Source: Atherinomorus stipes (lineage: Eukaryota; Chordata; Actinopteri; Atheriniformes; Atherinidae). From it: a stretch of DNA of 64,000 nt. Within the stretch, counting starts at the first letter, position 1, and each line of letters opens with the position of its first letter. Shown here piece by piece: positions 41,099 to 52,994 of the stretch. The position numbers and the translations under genes are program-made. The stretch covers positions 1,719,001 through 1,783,000 of the forward strand of contig JALJCO010008621.1 in the NCBI GenBank assembly GCA_023101725.1. Reading direction: 5' to 3'. The notes under the pieces were generated by a model. That model had not been told where the DNA came from, made no database searches, and worked only from the letters and a program-made list of their open reading frames with translations.

Positions 41099-41680
41099 AA
41101 CGGCTTTCTTCAGGTCCCTCGGGTTCTAGGAAGGGACCTTTAACCACTACAGTGCTGCAGTCCTTCCTCATATCTGTGTCCTCCTTCAGCAGAATGTGTA
41201 AAACTGTGACGTGTGGGCTGTAAAGCGTCTTACGTTCATATCCATAGTTTGTGCGCTGTTATGAAGAAAGAAAACACTTGGAAGCATCTGTAGTGTTGCG
41301 GGTTGAGTTGAGCTGTAGAGGAAGACAGCGGTGACCTCTGGTGGTGGTTTTTTCAGTCTCATCAAACGGGATTTGAAATTATTTTTAACCTTGCTTCTGG
41401 GGAGTTACTGTTGGAAATATGACAAAATGTCTTATACAGATTTGTTATTTTTTACCATGTGATTAACTAAGTTTAAAGTGTAAAATTTACTGAAACTAAA
41501 AAGACTAAATGGAGTGTTTATGGTGTAACACAAAATCAAAGTAGTGACTTTCAGTTTTAAAATTCACAAAGAAATTACACTTATTTTGAGTTTAAGCACT
41601 ATTTTGTTAACATTTTTCACTTTCTGCAGACTGGTTTTACAAAATCTTCCTTCAATAAAACAGAAAAAAAACTCTGTCTG
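41099..41680 (+). other. aar2: aar2 3' untranslated region, poly(A) signal at 41654
   Basis: AATAAA at 41654-41659 is followed within 20 bases by an A-rich tract. No other gene feature is visible here. Confidence 0.7.
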
Positions 41681-41699
41681 ACTTCCTGTCAGTGTCATT

Positions 41700-43010
41700 C
41701 TGTGATTATCAACATGTGTATCACTGGAAGGAAAAGTTACTTTCTCCTCCACTAGATGGCACACATGTTTTTTCTTTTTTTTCATGATGGACTTGGAGGT
41801 GCGCTCCTGTGGACCAGCACAAGGTGTTCAGATTTGCTGGTTGTTGGTGCTGGGAAGGGCTGCACCCCTGCTGGCCATTGAATACTTGGACAAACCCCGT
41901 GAAGGTCATCTGTGCTTCTTTTTCCTGATCCAAACAAAAGATCTGTGAGAAATATGTCAGATGCTCCAACAGCAACTGTGTGGCTAACACGATTATGTTC
42001 AGTTTATGAGCTGTGTAGGTGTGTGTGTGTTCCTATGACTAAGATGAATGGCACAGATCTTGTCCTTTCCTGTAAGCCCACCAGTTTATTCATCTCTGCC
42101 CATCTTCAGCCTCTCTCTTCCTAGCTGGACTATTTTCCTTTGACATTCCACTCCAGGAGCCGATCTATAACCATAAAGCTGCTGTGAAAAGGACAAAAGC
42201 CACCTAATGCAATTATGTGAGTCAATAGACTCTCAGCCCGTTGATAGAGATCCAAAGGCCAACACAAGAAATCCATTCTCTTCCCAGAAGACGGCTGGTA
42301 TTGTGAAATAGATGGTAATGCTAGCCTTTGTGATGAAAACTTTCCTCTTGAAAATTTATGCAGAACTTAAAAGAAGATCAATTCTGTGTTTGCGGTCCAC
42401 TGTTTGCCCACTGGAGTTCGGAATTGGTTGTTATTTTCCTTTTGAATACAATTAGATGGAGAAAATGTTTTGGAACACGAGACGGAAACATATCAGCAGA
42501 ACACAGAGAGATGTGAATGCCAAAGACTTGCAGAGACATTTTCCTCTGGGGATGAAATAATGCACATTATTATAGAAGACAGTCACACAAATGACTCTGT
42601 TGGGATGTCCTTGGCATTCCAGCATCCTGGCTCCTGCATCAGTGCAGGAATTATAGCGTACAACAAGTCAGCAGGCGACTCATTACGTGTCCAGCTTTTA
42701 TTTTTTTGCACTGCTGCACCCCTTCACCTTCAGCAGATACGTGTTGAGTATGGCAACCATTTTCCTGCTAATCTCTTATTTGTTTTTTTTTCTCTTTTTT
42801 TTTGTGAGGCCTCTCTTGGAAGTGAAGCACTCTGGGAAACATGCTGTATTGATTGTGCAGAACCTCAAAGCCTCACAGGCCCCATCGGTCACGGTGGAGC
42901 TTTCTACGAGATGTGAGCTTGCCATTTCCATGGAGCTTGCTCACAGCTCTCACTCCAGTGTAAACACATACATCTTTTGTTTTGTTTTGGGTTTTTTTCC
43001 CCCTCATTTA
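41700..43010. other. No gene recognised downstream of aar2
   Basis: A plus-strand frame at 42,470-42,916 lacks homology that I can see and ends in T-rich hydrophobic sequence; treated as chance. Parts of 42,160-42,400 have the balanced composition of conserved non-coding DNA. Confidence 0.5.
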
Positions 43011-43011
43011 C

Positions 43012-43033
43012 CCCCCCCCCCCCCCCCCCCCCT
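43012..43033. repeat. Poly-C tract
   Basis: About 20 consecutive C bases after a short CCCCCTC-type lead. The length is likely to be unreliable in any assembly. Confidence 0.95.
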
Positions 43034-43069
43034 GCTACCATCCTCTTAATGCAGTAGCAAATGAGGTGA

Positions 43070-43335
43070 AGATAAGCTTTTGATATTAATTATTGACTAA
43101 AAACATCAGGTGTTTGATTCTGTGTGGAATCAATTATTCATGCTGTGATGTCTGATCGGCCAAGTTATTGCAATTAATGAATAAATATGGCAAATTCTAT
43201 TGCCCAAGATGATGGAAATTTAGCTGTACTTGCATGGCTTTGTGCTTATTAGCTTACACTGTGTTTGATTTTGTGCTAGATTGGATCAGCTCTGCAGTCT
43301 GATCTAATCTGTTTTTGGTGCTGCTGCTTTATCAG
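43070..43335. promoter_or_regulatory. Candidate conserved non-coding element
   Basis: Dense in homeobox-type core sites (ATTAATTATTG, CAATTAATGAATAAATA, TTAGCTTA), lacks repeats and coding frames, and has even composition. This is a composition judgement only; conservation has not been tested. Confidence 0.2.
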
Positions 43336-46185
43336 ATCAACTGAGTTTGATAACCATCTTTGTTGTGTTTGAATATAAGAGGGGAAAAAGAAATCTATTA
43401 TCGTGGATTGCATTAGATTCGATTAGACTGGTTGATTTGGAAGCCGGGTTAACAGAGCATATTATTGTTGTTTGAGCCCCTTATAAACAGTTTTTGTGAG
43501 GTTCACTGCTCCTGGGGGAAGCTGCCACTGTAAATGTCAAGGTGGGTGGCAAGAATCAAAGACTGCGTCCATGTGAGTGCAAAGATTCAGTTTTTCCCAG
43601 CAGAGCACAGAGCAGGATGAGTGAATGAACTCACTTTACCTGCCAGCAATTTTAATGTAAATAGCTGACTTTTGTAAACAATCATGTGTATATGATTATA
43701 TTCTTTTCACCAAAGTTTTCTTTTCCATAGTCGTGTTTATTTATCTGAAAGACATGATTTATTATTTAATAGTTTATTAATTATAGCTTAAAACTCTGCT
43801 GGCTGTCCACACCAGTAAAGTCTGTTTCTTTTTTATGACACTTTTGACGTGCAGCTAAATGTGTTATTATGATTAATAGCCTGTCCTTTGGTAAGTGTTT
43901 GTATCCTAAGATTATATTTTCCTGGAGAAGTGTACAGGCTGCTCCCTCCTATGCTTTTACACAATGTTGTGGCGATTGCAGCAACAAAAATGTTAGTCAA
44001 ACCCTTGGCAGTGCGCTTTTGTTGCTTTTCAGATGTAACAATAAAAACAAAGAATTCCAGCTGAGAGTTAAATGACTTGCTCTCATAAACCAACAATGAT
44101 GTCAGAGAAAGATTTCACTTGAGCGTGTGGATTTTGTCCCTGCTGTTTCCAGCTGCTACTTTCTCCCACATTTTCATTGTGAACTTCAGAGTCAGTCTCA
44201 TAAATAAGAGCGCGCTGATGGCCAGGGTGTGATTCCTCTGTAATACCTCTCTTGCTGCAGTACCAGCGGGGCTTCACATGTTTGACTCGCATGACCCGAA
44301 TGTGAGTCAGGCACGTGTTCATTTTCCCAGGATGCATGTATGAGTTTGCGGTGTGCGCGCGTGCATGCGTTTTAGCTGTGGTTGCCCAGACATATGGACA
44401 GGGCGGGGATGGACGAGGTTAAAAATCCCTGCTGGAAATTTTGAAAAGTTTGTGTGTCTGTGAGTGTGTGAACAATATGTTCTGTTATGGTGATCTGCTG
44501 AAGTGATTAGAGGTAGGAGCTAAAAACAAGCCGGCAGAGCTTTGGGGTCTTGTCGGCATGCATATGTGTGTCTCTCTGATCCTGCGCTACACAAGGACAC
44601 AACAGCTGGCCAATAAATTTTCCAGCTCTAGTGACTAAATTGGTAGAGGTGAAACAAGTACAAGCTTTGATTAGTACACACTGATACTGCTAAGCAACTG
44701 AGACAGAGATCGCCTTCTGTTACAGAGCTCATAAAAATGTCTGCCTCTGTGTTCTATATCATCCATGGGGGCTTAACTAAACAGTGGGTGGTCATTTTGA
44801 ATCAAGTAAAGTTTATAAAAACCACATTAAAGACCTCTCCTGGTTCTTATTCCCAGTGCTCGACCCATCAGATATCTTTCACTCTCCCCCACCTGCCCAT
44901 CAGATGATCGGCCTCGGCCTTCCATTTATAGTGAGCCTGTGTTGTCTTTGGCTGTGGCACCCCGAGCGTGAACTCTGGCTGATGTTGTCACAGCAAAAAC
45001 GGATTTGAAGACCCCCAGACACACAGCCTCACTCCACTGCTCACACTCTCCTCCTTAACCTTATTTTTGTAGAACATTAGTGTATTTAAGTGTTGAAGAG
45101 CTCTGAGGTTGAAGCAGGCCCCTCCTGGTAGCCCCTCACCCGGGGGACAACCTGCTGAATGGTTGGGGTTTAGAGAGGAAGGGTAAGGGGGGAGACCCTG
45201 CAACGGACCAGGCCTTTCAGATTGCTCTCTGAAGATGATGAATACATTCATCACCCGGTGTTTTCCCACTGGGTATTAAAACCATTCAGGTTTTCTTTTC
45301 TTTTTCTGCTTTATCTCAGTTTTCTGTGCTTTTTTTCTGCCTTGTTCCCCTTCGCCCTCTACCTCCGCACTCTACATCGTGAATAATTCAGCCACTTCTG
45401 ATGCATTATTCAGACCTTTCTCTCTCACACACATACAGTTTTTGTCTGCTTTGATTTTTTTTTATTTTTTTTATCTTTTCAAGTAAAAACACTGAAAATC
45501 CTCAATGAGGTCTGCAGCGGGATTCTCCCTCTGCCAGTGTGCTCCTGCACTGCAGGTATGAAATAAGCAACAGACGGGGTTGACTGCTTCCTCCATAAAG
45601 GGAAAATGATATTCTCATGTGAACAAAAACTTTACAGGCATTGTTCTCTCCCCAGAGACAAATTGCAAAACACTTGTACTTTTTACTTATGTCACAAAGT
45701 ACTGTGACTTAGCAAATATTATTGAAGTACAGTCAGTTACTTGTGCTTACATTTAAATATGCAGAATAAAAATTTTGTTTTTGTTGGTTTTTGAAATGTA
45801 CATCTTTAATGACTTAAGCAGGTTTGTGTAAATACACTGTATGGTATGTTTTAGAATCTTGTATGAATATATCAAACGTTCACAACATTTTGTCTTGTGA
45901 TTTTGTAAATACACTGCAGTCTAGGGTACATACTGTATCAGTCAACTTAAAGAATACTTTGCTATATTTCAAGGATATAAATAGTTTGCTAAAAGTAATA
46001 TGCTAAACATACAAGATAAAGTACTGATGACACGACCTTAACTTCAGGTAACTTTGCCATACAACAACAGACCAAAACAAAATAAGTAGTTCTGTGCAGT
46101 TAGAAGTTAATCAGACGTGTAATTACGTAAATATCTGATGTTTAGGAGGCTCGGCTAAAGGCTAATAGCTTTTCAATCGTGAAAC
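43336..46185. other. No gene recognised
   Basis: Non-coding with short GT-rich patches (44,345; 44,450). Frames on both strands are short and unsupported. Confidence 0.55.
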
Positions 46186-46189
46186 TAGC

Positions 46190-47030
46190 TGCCATGTTGT
46201 GTCGTCAGCGACATACGGAGTTGGTGTGCCCATTGAGTTAAATTAAAAATTTAAGCCGTGGAAAAAAAGAAAGATGCTCCAGAAAAGATAGATTGGAACT
46301 GGTTTGTGGGGGGGGATCATGGGGCAAATTAAAAAAAGGTTAAAGGGGGGGGAATTGGGGGAAAACAATATAAAAAAGAGAAGAGGAAGAGAAGTGGAGT
46401 AGATGGCCGCCCTCCCCCTCTCCCCCCCCATCCTCAGTTCCTCCACCAGCCTGCAAGACCACACCAAGGGAACTCAGAACTGTAAGGAGCGACCTGGAAC
46501 AACACAAGCAGACCCACAACTGTTAAGGAGCTGCACCGGTTTGACATAGAGCCAGGCATGACAGAAACAAGGCACTCGTTCCCTGCATTAGCTTGCAGCT
46601 AACGGCTATCCGCGAGCTAGCCGTGGTAAATAATTAGCCTTTAAAAAATGAGAAGATAACAACTTACATGGTTCCAGTCGAGTTTTAAATAGTTCCCGTT
46701 AATAAGGATGAGGACTGAGGGAAGGATGCATCTTTGGAAGCAGCTGGAGGAGATCTGATGACCGGAGACGTCCTCATAACCGAGCCGCAGCTGTCTGCCG
46801 ATACAGTGGTGTATGACTGATATGATGAAGCAACGATGGTTGAAAAAGAATATTCCAGAGGACATTTCGCACTTTCATTGTGTTAGAAGTCTCAACACGT
46901 GGAAAAAAATAAAAAAAGAAGAGATTTTTTAATAAAAAAAAAGGAAAAAAGAGGGCGGAAGGGGGAGGGAAGTAAAAAAAAAAACTGGCTGCTGCTCCAG
47001 TAAACAGACGCAGACAGGAGAGACGAGCAG
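46190..47030. promoter_or_regulatory. Candidate promoter-like block, G/A-rich with CpGs
   Basis: Contains G runs, A-rich purine tracts and CpG-containing segments (46,600-46,800) unlike the surrounding AT-rich DNA, and leads into a possible first exon at 47,031. It could equally be part of a transposon. Confidence 0.25.
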
Positions 47031-47061
47031 ATGGGCTGCTACTGCTGCCTACTGTTTCTCG
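47031..47061 (+). CDS. Possible first coding exon with signal-peptide start (MGCYCCLLFL)
   Basis: ATG in acceptable context (GAGCAGATGG) is followed by ten codons, MGCYCCLLFL, and a strong donor CTCG|GTAAGTC (phase 1). This is the shape of many first exons of secreted or membrane proteins. No downstream exon was found to the window end, so it may belong to a gene with a long first intron or be fortuitous. Confidence 0.25.
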
Positions 47062-47580
47062 GTAAGTCTGACTCCGACCTGCTTCTTTATCCTCTTCAAA
47101 ATAAAATTCTTAATCTGTAGGAAACCCAAATAAACTAACGCTGCACTTTTGAGCTTTTAACAATTAACTGTCAATACAATTTGAAGGCTGAGTCGTTACA
47201 ATTTGTCTGTAAAACTGGAAAAGGAACATAAAAACCGCAATAAAGCCATTGACTTCAATGTTAAATAAGCTGCGAAGACTCTCTGGCAGACGTCACATCC
47301 GGGTCGGCTCACGGCGCCACAGTCTGGTCAGATGTGCTGAAAAGCAGCGACGTTTTCTGATAACTCATCTATGCAGCTGCGCTTGTTTCTGTTACATAGG
47401 TCATCATGATGGATGTTTTGGTTTATAAAACGTGGCAAAAAATGTCAAAACTGTGTCATCAGCACTTTAAAGTATAGTAACAGGTTAAGTAGTGAAATAG
47501 CAACAAAGAGAGTGGTATTGCAATGGTTATGAAGGTCCCAGAAACCTGGGCTTAAGTCCCTGTCATGGCACTCTTGACAT
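47062..47580. other. No gene recognised
   Basis: Non-coding. A palindromic CATTGACTTCAATG lies at about 47,248 and a CpG-containing patch at 47,290-47,330. Confidence 0.5.
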
Positions 47581-47584
47581 GCTG

Positions 47585-47815
47585 GGAGGTATACTATAGT
47601 ATGTGAGTAGCATAAAGATGAGTGTATTTATTGTATACTTGAAGTGTACTTTTGTAAACTTAAAAGGACCTTATACTTTTGTAAACTTAAAATGTTCCAC
47701 TTCAGCCCAAAGAAGTATTTAGTTAGTATACTACAAGTACATGGTCCTTAGTATACTTGGTATACTTATACGCAAATATACTTGATAAAATAAACTTCAT
47801 GTATAGCTGAGGGTA
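47585..47815. repeat. TATACTT-rich repeat, MITE-like
   Basis: Repeated 'tatactt', 'tatactac' and 'aagtatac' words in both orientations over 230 bases, with internal duplicated 'acttttgtaaacttaaaa' blocks. Similar AT-rich elements are common in fish; ends are not defined. Confidence 0.5.
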
Positions 47816-50800
47816 CTGTAAATTAAGATAGTGGAGTGGGTGGGCTTTTATGTCTATAAATAGGGGAAAAGCAAAATTAATGGCTCATTTGTGGTAGCAA
47901 CAAAGAGATGGCAGCTAATGCTTTGATGATCCTTTTGTCTTTTTATGGGACTAAAAAGATTTTGTTAATAAATGGGACAGAGAATGCTGAACAAATTACT
48001 CTTGTCAACAGTTCTGGACACTGCTCCCTTTGATCTTTGCTGGTGTTGGATTTGTTTTCGGACACAGGGCAGAGAACTCATCACCCACCCTGTTTTAATC
48101 CCACATCCTCAAGCCTTCCCTCTTCCATCTGTATCCCCCATCACTCTGCTTCTCCAAACTCAATGTCTGTGTTTAAGTTGTGGGGTCATGATCATCATTA
48201 TCATCCAGAGAAGCAGAGCAAAGAGAATGGGGTCCGATCTGTCACATTCCTGAGCTAAAACCCCAACTCTTCAAAAATCACTCATAATCAATAGCAGATC
48301 CAAAAGAAACATCAGCCCTCATCAGGAAGTTTATTGAATATATAACTCTTAAATTAGCATGTTCTTTAAAGTCTTTCCATCTGTTCTTCCAGCTCTAACT
48401 CATCTTCAGTGCTACTGGCCGGAGTCCTAGACCCATCTCAGCTCATTGTCCCTGATCTGAGCCCTGACTGTCTCCTGTCCAAATCCAGCTGCTGTCACCA
48501 CTGCTATTAAGGCAGTCTAATTTAACAGGCTCCTGTCAGAGTGTGTGAGTGCATGTGTGTATATGTCCATGTTGTGGCTAGGCTGACTGGAGCCAGGTAG
48601 CCACGTGGTTGGCTCCCATTTGGGAGGCTGTTTTTCCATCAATGTTAAACCACAAGCAATAAACACAGGCGTATTATGAGCACACTGCAAGATCTGACAC
48701 AAAGCCAAAGACTTGGCAGCAGATCCATGGGAAGACATTAGATATACCCAGGATAGGGACATTTGGCTGATAAGTTCAGGATTTGGCAGATATGAGCAAA
48801 GTGGTTTGAGTTTACTCCAAATGTAAATGGAACTACAAAAAAAGAAAAGATGGCTCTGGTTCTGAAATTTTTTGATCCAATGACTTAACACCGATAAGCC
48901 ACAGATGAGAAGAAGATGGGTCTCAGGGTGAAACTGGAAAACTGAATGATCAAAAAACGACAAATGAGACACAACTGGAAGAATAAAGAAAAAGAAAAAA
49001 AATGTCATTTGAGTCAAGTAGCAACCCAGCAACAAGGTGTGGTATTATTGTGGTATGTTAGAAAATAACGAAGCTCAAGTTACTCAACCCGAGTCACAAA
49101 CAGCTTGCAGAAGCTGCTGATCTGCTATGATGTCATTAAAGCTTACTGCCATAAACACTTGAGCAAACATCTCCCTTTCTGTGCTGCAAACCCAGAGGGA
49201 GTATCACTCGCATGCTTCCGCACTCTTCACCCTTCCTCTGCATTCGCCCCTCTCTCGTTCCTGTGCTGCTGTCTTTGTCCCTGCTCTGTTGCCTTGTCTG
49301 CTGCTTGTTTACTTCGCCAGTAAACAGACATTGTCTCTGATCCTGGTCTGGCCCAGTCCTATGTTTCTGCTCTGAGTTTTCTCTAAGTCCACATCACCAC
49401 TTATCCACTGCTGATAAAAGTCAGGCCTTGACCTGCTCTGTCTCTGCAGATCTGTGATCCAGCTCCCATCACACCACTGATGATGTTTGCACATGATTAC
49501 ATTTGCAATGTGATGACGCTGACAGACGCTCTTTAGTAGCTGTTACAAGGAGGGAAGTTGGGGTGGTAGACGGGATTAATATCCCAACCTTTAAGTGGCA
49601 GAATGTTGCTTTGAGTTCTTGTAGCTACTTCACAAGTCTTTTCTTAGACTGTTCGCTTCTCTACTTCAACCACTTACTTTTCTGCTTTGCTCCAAACCAC
49701 TAATGGTTTTGTTTGAAAGATTAACTAGACTGCAAAATTCCAAAACTCATTGATCATGGTTCTTATCACACAGTGGCATGCTTTGCAACCTTGTGCAAAT
49801 ATTACATACAGTATTGTATGTGGTCGGACAAATGTTCTTATTCGTGGCTGGAAAAATCTGAAAACATGTTGAATTATTTGTCATGCAATATTTTCAAACT
49901 CAGCCATGGGTTGCAGGAGAGATTAAACTATAATGAAGTGTAAGAATTGGATCTGACAGTATAGTGTATTTATTTAGCATATTTTAAACGTGCATGTACA
50001 TGCTTGATATGATGCACACAAGGTAAAACCATTTCCGCTAAAATGTCAGATGTTAGAACGTGACGGGAGTATCCGCCTCCCTGCTCAGTCGGAAGGAGTC
50101 GAGCTCCTGTTGTTTCTTGTGGGGAAAAAGTGAGTTTAAAGTAAACATTTGATCTAAGAGCTCATTCAGTGACATACAGTTTGTACACTGATGCAGAGTT
50201 TAGATCTGCATTAAGCCGAATGATTTTTTTACTCCCACTGCATAGACTGCCCTTCCTGCACCCCAAACACCAGGCCTGCCAGGGTTCATGGACAACGAAA
50301 CAAAGACCCTCTCTCACTCAGAAGCACGTGCTGTGATCTGGTCACATTAAATCATCAGAGAGGGGAAGGATTTTATGTAGGTGGCTGGTTCAGGCTGCAA
50401 CCAACTCAACTCTGGCCTGTTCTTTACTGATACTAGTCTAAATGACTAGTAGTGAATAAAAGACACATCTAACTAATAAAAGAAATGACAGATGACAAAT
50501 GTTTAATGTAACAGGGAAAATAATTTAATGTCAAATAATCTAAAGCAAAGACAATTTTTCTGCATTTTGTTTGTTTTTCATATGCAATACAGCTTAAATC
50601 AGCCCATATATTTGTGTGATTTACAGCCTACAGTCTTAAAAAAGATAATAGGCTGTCATTCATAAGATAAAAAGGGTAATTAGAAGGTTTCTCACAATGA
50701 CTAGTGAGAATGGTAAGTTACAGGCTCTTAAACAAAAGTTGAGGACAGATTTGAGGATGTATTAGCTTAGATTTATGCTTCTGGACACATTTTAAAGCAC

Positions 50801-52690
50801 TTGGCAACTTGCACTTATAAAAAAGGCCCTTTTCTGTCTAAATGAAGTGCCTCTGCTATCTGTATGCATGTTTTTGCCTCTTTCAGTTTTCTTCTGACAG
50901 TGTTGTCAGCTTCGTGAAAGCATTGAAATGATTGGCAAATCAGCGGCCGTCACACCCAGCCAATTTGGAGTCCAGCTTTTCACACAGTCATTTCACACGC
51001 CCGGGAGAGACCTCAGTCTCTAGTTGGACATAAGCGCGCATTGTAAATGTGTTTGTATTAATGTTAAGAAGAAAAGAGCTCAACTTTTTATGAGTCAAAG
51101 GGGCGGTGACTGTGATTTGTATGCTGCAGGGATATATATTACTATACATACCATACAAAGCGATAAAACCCCTTTTCCATTTTGGAACTCCCTGCTAAAG
51201 GTTGTATAATTTAGGGGGATTCAGGACTCAGAATCCTTCACTGCTCTCGTTGTGAATTGTTTTAGTTGTAGCTATACCTCAGTTTTAGTCATTTAGCCAT
51301 CTTTCTAAGTAGACACAATTCACATTTAGTTAAGTATCTGTAGTTACTAATGCACAAATTATTTCTGTTGTAACCAATAGCCTGGTAAAACACAAGGCAT
51401 GTAGATGGGCACACCGGGGGTTCCCAGTCCAAGCCGCAAGCTCATTTTCTCTTTCCTGTATAAACTCACACATGTTCTGCTGGCTCATGCTTTGTGATTA
51501 CTGCTTTAGATATCCTTCATATCCTGTCCATAAATAAGAGATTTGTTAGTTTTGGAGATTTCAGGATGTGAAAGGATGTAGGACTAAATCCATATCACTG
51601 CACCCAAAATCATCCTCAGGGCAGGCAACGCAACCCTCCTTCAAATCAAATCAACACTGGAAACTAAACTCTCTTGTCATTATTAGCTTCTCTGTGTGCT
51701 TATAATACCTCAGATTGGTGGCTGGAAATGCCAACAAGTACAAAATATGAAGCAAAACACACTTTAATTTATGTGACGTTATGCTGTAACTTCCAAGTCA
51801 TTTGCAACAATGGGAGCTTTTACAGCTAAATCACTGTTTTTAATTGGGAACGGATGATATGAAGTACATATTGTGACATTATTATTATTCATATGCACAT
51901 TCCAACTTCAAACCACATTATCGTGGTCTGGCTCAGTAGGCCCAGGCTTTGCATCTAAAGGCCTGAGGTGACCTGCCAATAACAGTCACTTAACTTGTCC
52001 CATCTCTCTTAACTGAGTCAAAACTTAACTTGTTAAAAAATACCCTCAAAAACAAAATGATAAATGAAAAAATGTAGCAGTCTTCCAAACAATAAAAATC
52101 CCTAAAAAGCAGCACAGTGTAGGCAATGAAGGTTTGGTATGCCTGATAATAACCTTTGTCCTGAAATCCTTCTTCCTGTGCACTTAAATGCCAAATTGAT
52201 TTAACAATTTTCACATGCATTTGTATTATGAGGGAATGCGTGACCTGATGTGATCATTATATTAAAGATGTCAGTAAACTATCACTGTGGCAGCACTGAA
52301 AATGTTGTGAACATCCCTTGCAGAGTGGCTCCATTAACACTCCACCTCCATTATATCCAGTGAAAGCGGCCACACCAGGAGGGACAGCAGTGAGTTAGTG
52401 GTATGTAAGTGACAAAAAAAATCTGTCTCTTATGCCACCATATGTCAGAACTGCAGAGTGTCGAATGTTCAGAGACACTCAAGTAGAGAAGGACGCAATC
52501 AACAATAAATATGATTTACACAGACAATTTCTCAATGATTTTTACAAAGAGATAAATGAGATTTATTCTTGATGAGATGATACTGATTGCAAGCCTCCCT
52601 CAGGTGCTTGAACAGACTGGTATCATTGAGGATAAACAAGGTTGGTTCTTTTCGGTTTGAAAGCAAACTGAAAACAAACTCTCAAACTTA
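47816..52690. other. No gene recognised
   Basis: Long frames at 48,517-49,035 (minus) and elsewhere have no ATG and splice context and look like chance. No RNA genes seen. Confidence 0.5.
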
Positions 52691-52691
52691 C

Positions 52692-52982
52692 AGCTCTGAA
52701 AAAGACTTTCTTCAAGTTGTGGTAAAGGATGTCCACAACACTCAGTAAGAGCTTGAACTTTATGCAGAGCAGCATTTCATCAAATTCATCCAAGTTCTCG
52801 CTGTTATTCTGGCCAGCAAAGGCCTCAAAGCTGACAGAGTAATGATCAGCAGCCCCTTCTTCACCTGACCTAAACTCTGTTGAGAGCTTTTTGGCCTGTT
52901 TAAAATGCGATTCAGGATGAGGGAGACAATAAAACCTCTTTAAAAAGCATTTTTGAGGCTGCGGTTGCTGCTTCAGCAAGAG
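52692..52982 (-). CDS. Orphan internal coding exon of unknown protein (97 codons)
   Basis: On the minus strand the segment is bounded by a good acceptor (TTTGTGTTTACAG|CTCTTG) and a good donor (AGAGCT|GTAAGTTT). It is open throughout in one frame, with both junctions in phase 0 (291 bases). The translation has normal complexity, for example KRFYCLPHPESHFKQAKKL, and a leucine-rich amphipathic end, DEMLLCIKFKLLLSVVDIL, that could be helical. I do not recognise the protein. No partner exons were found with confidence, so it may be one exon of a long-intron gene or a decayed copy. Confidence 0.42.
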
Positions 52983-52994
52983 CTGTAAACACAA

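Noticed and set aside
42470..42916. 148-codon plus-strand frame downstream of aar2.
   Set aside because: It follows the aar2 poly(A) signal by 800 bases, has no ATG-context or splice support and ends in T-rich hydrophobic sequence.
48517..49035. 172-codon minus-strand frame.
   Set aside because: Low-complexity F-rich start, no recognisable domain and no supporting splice or promoter signals; likely chance.
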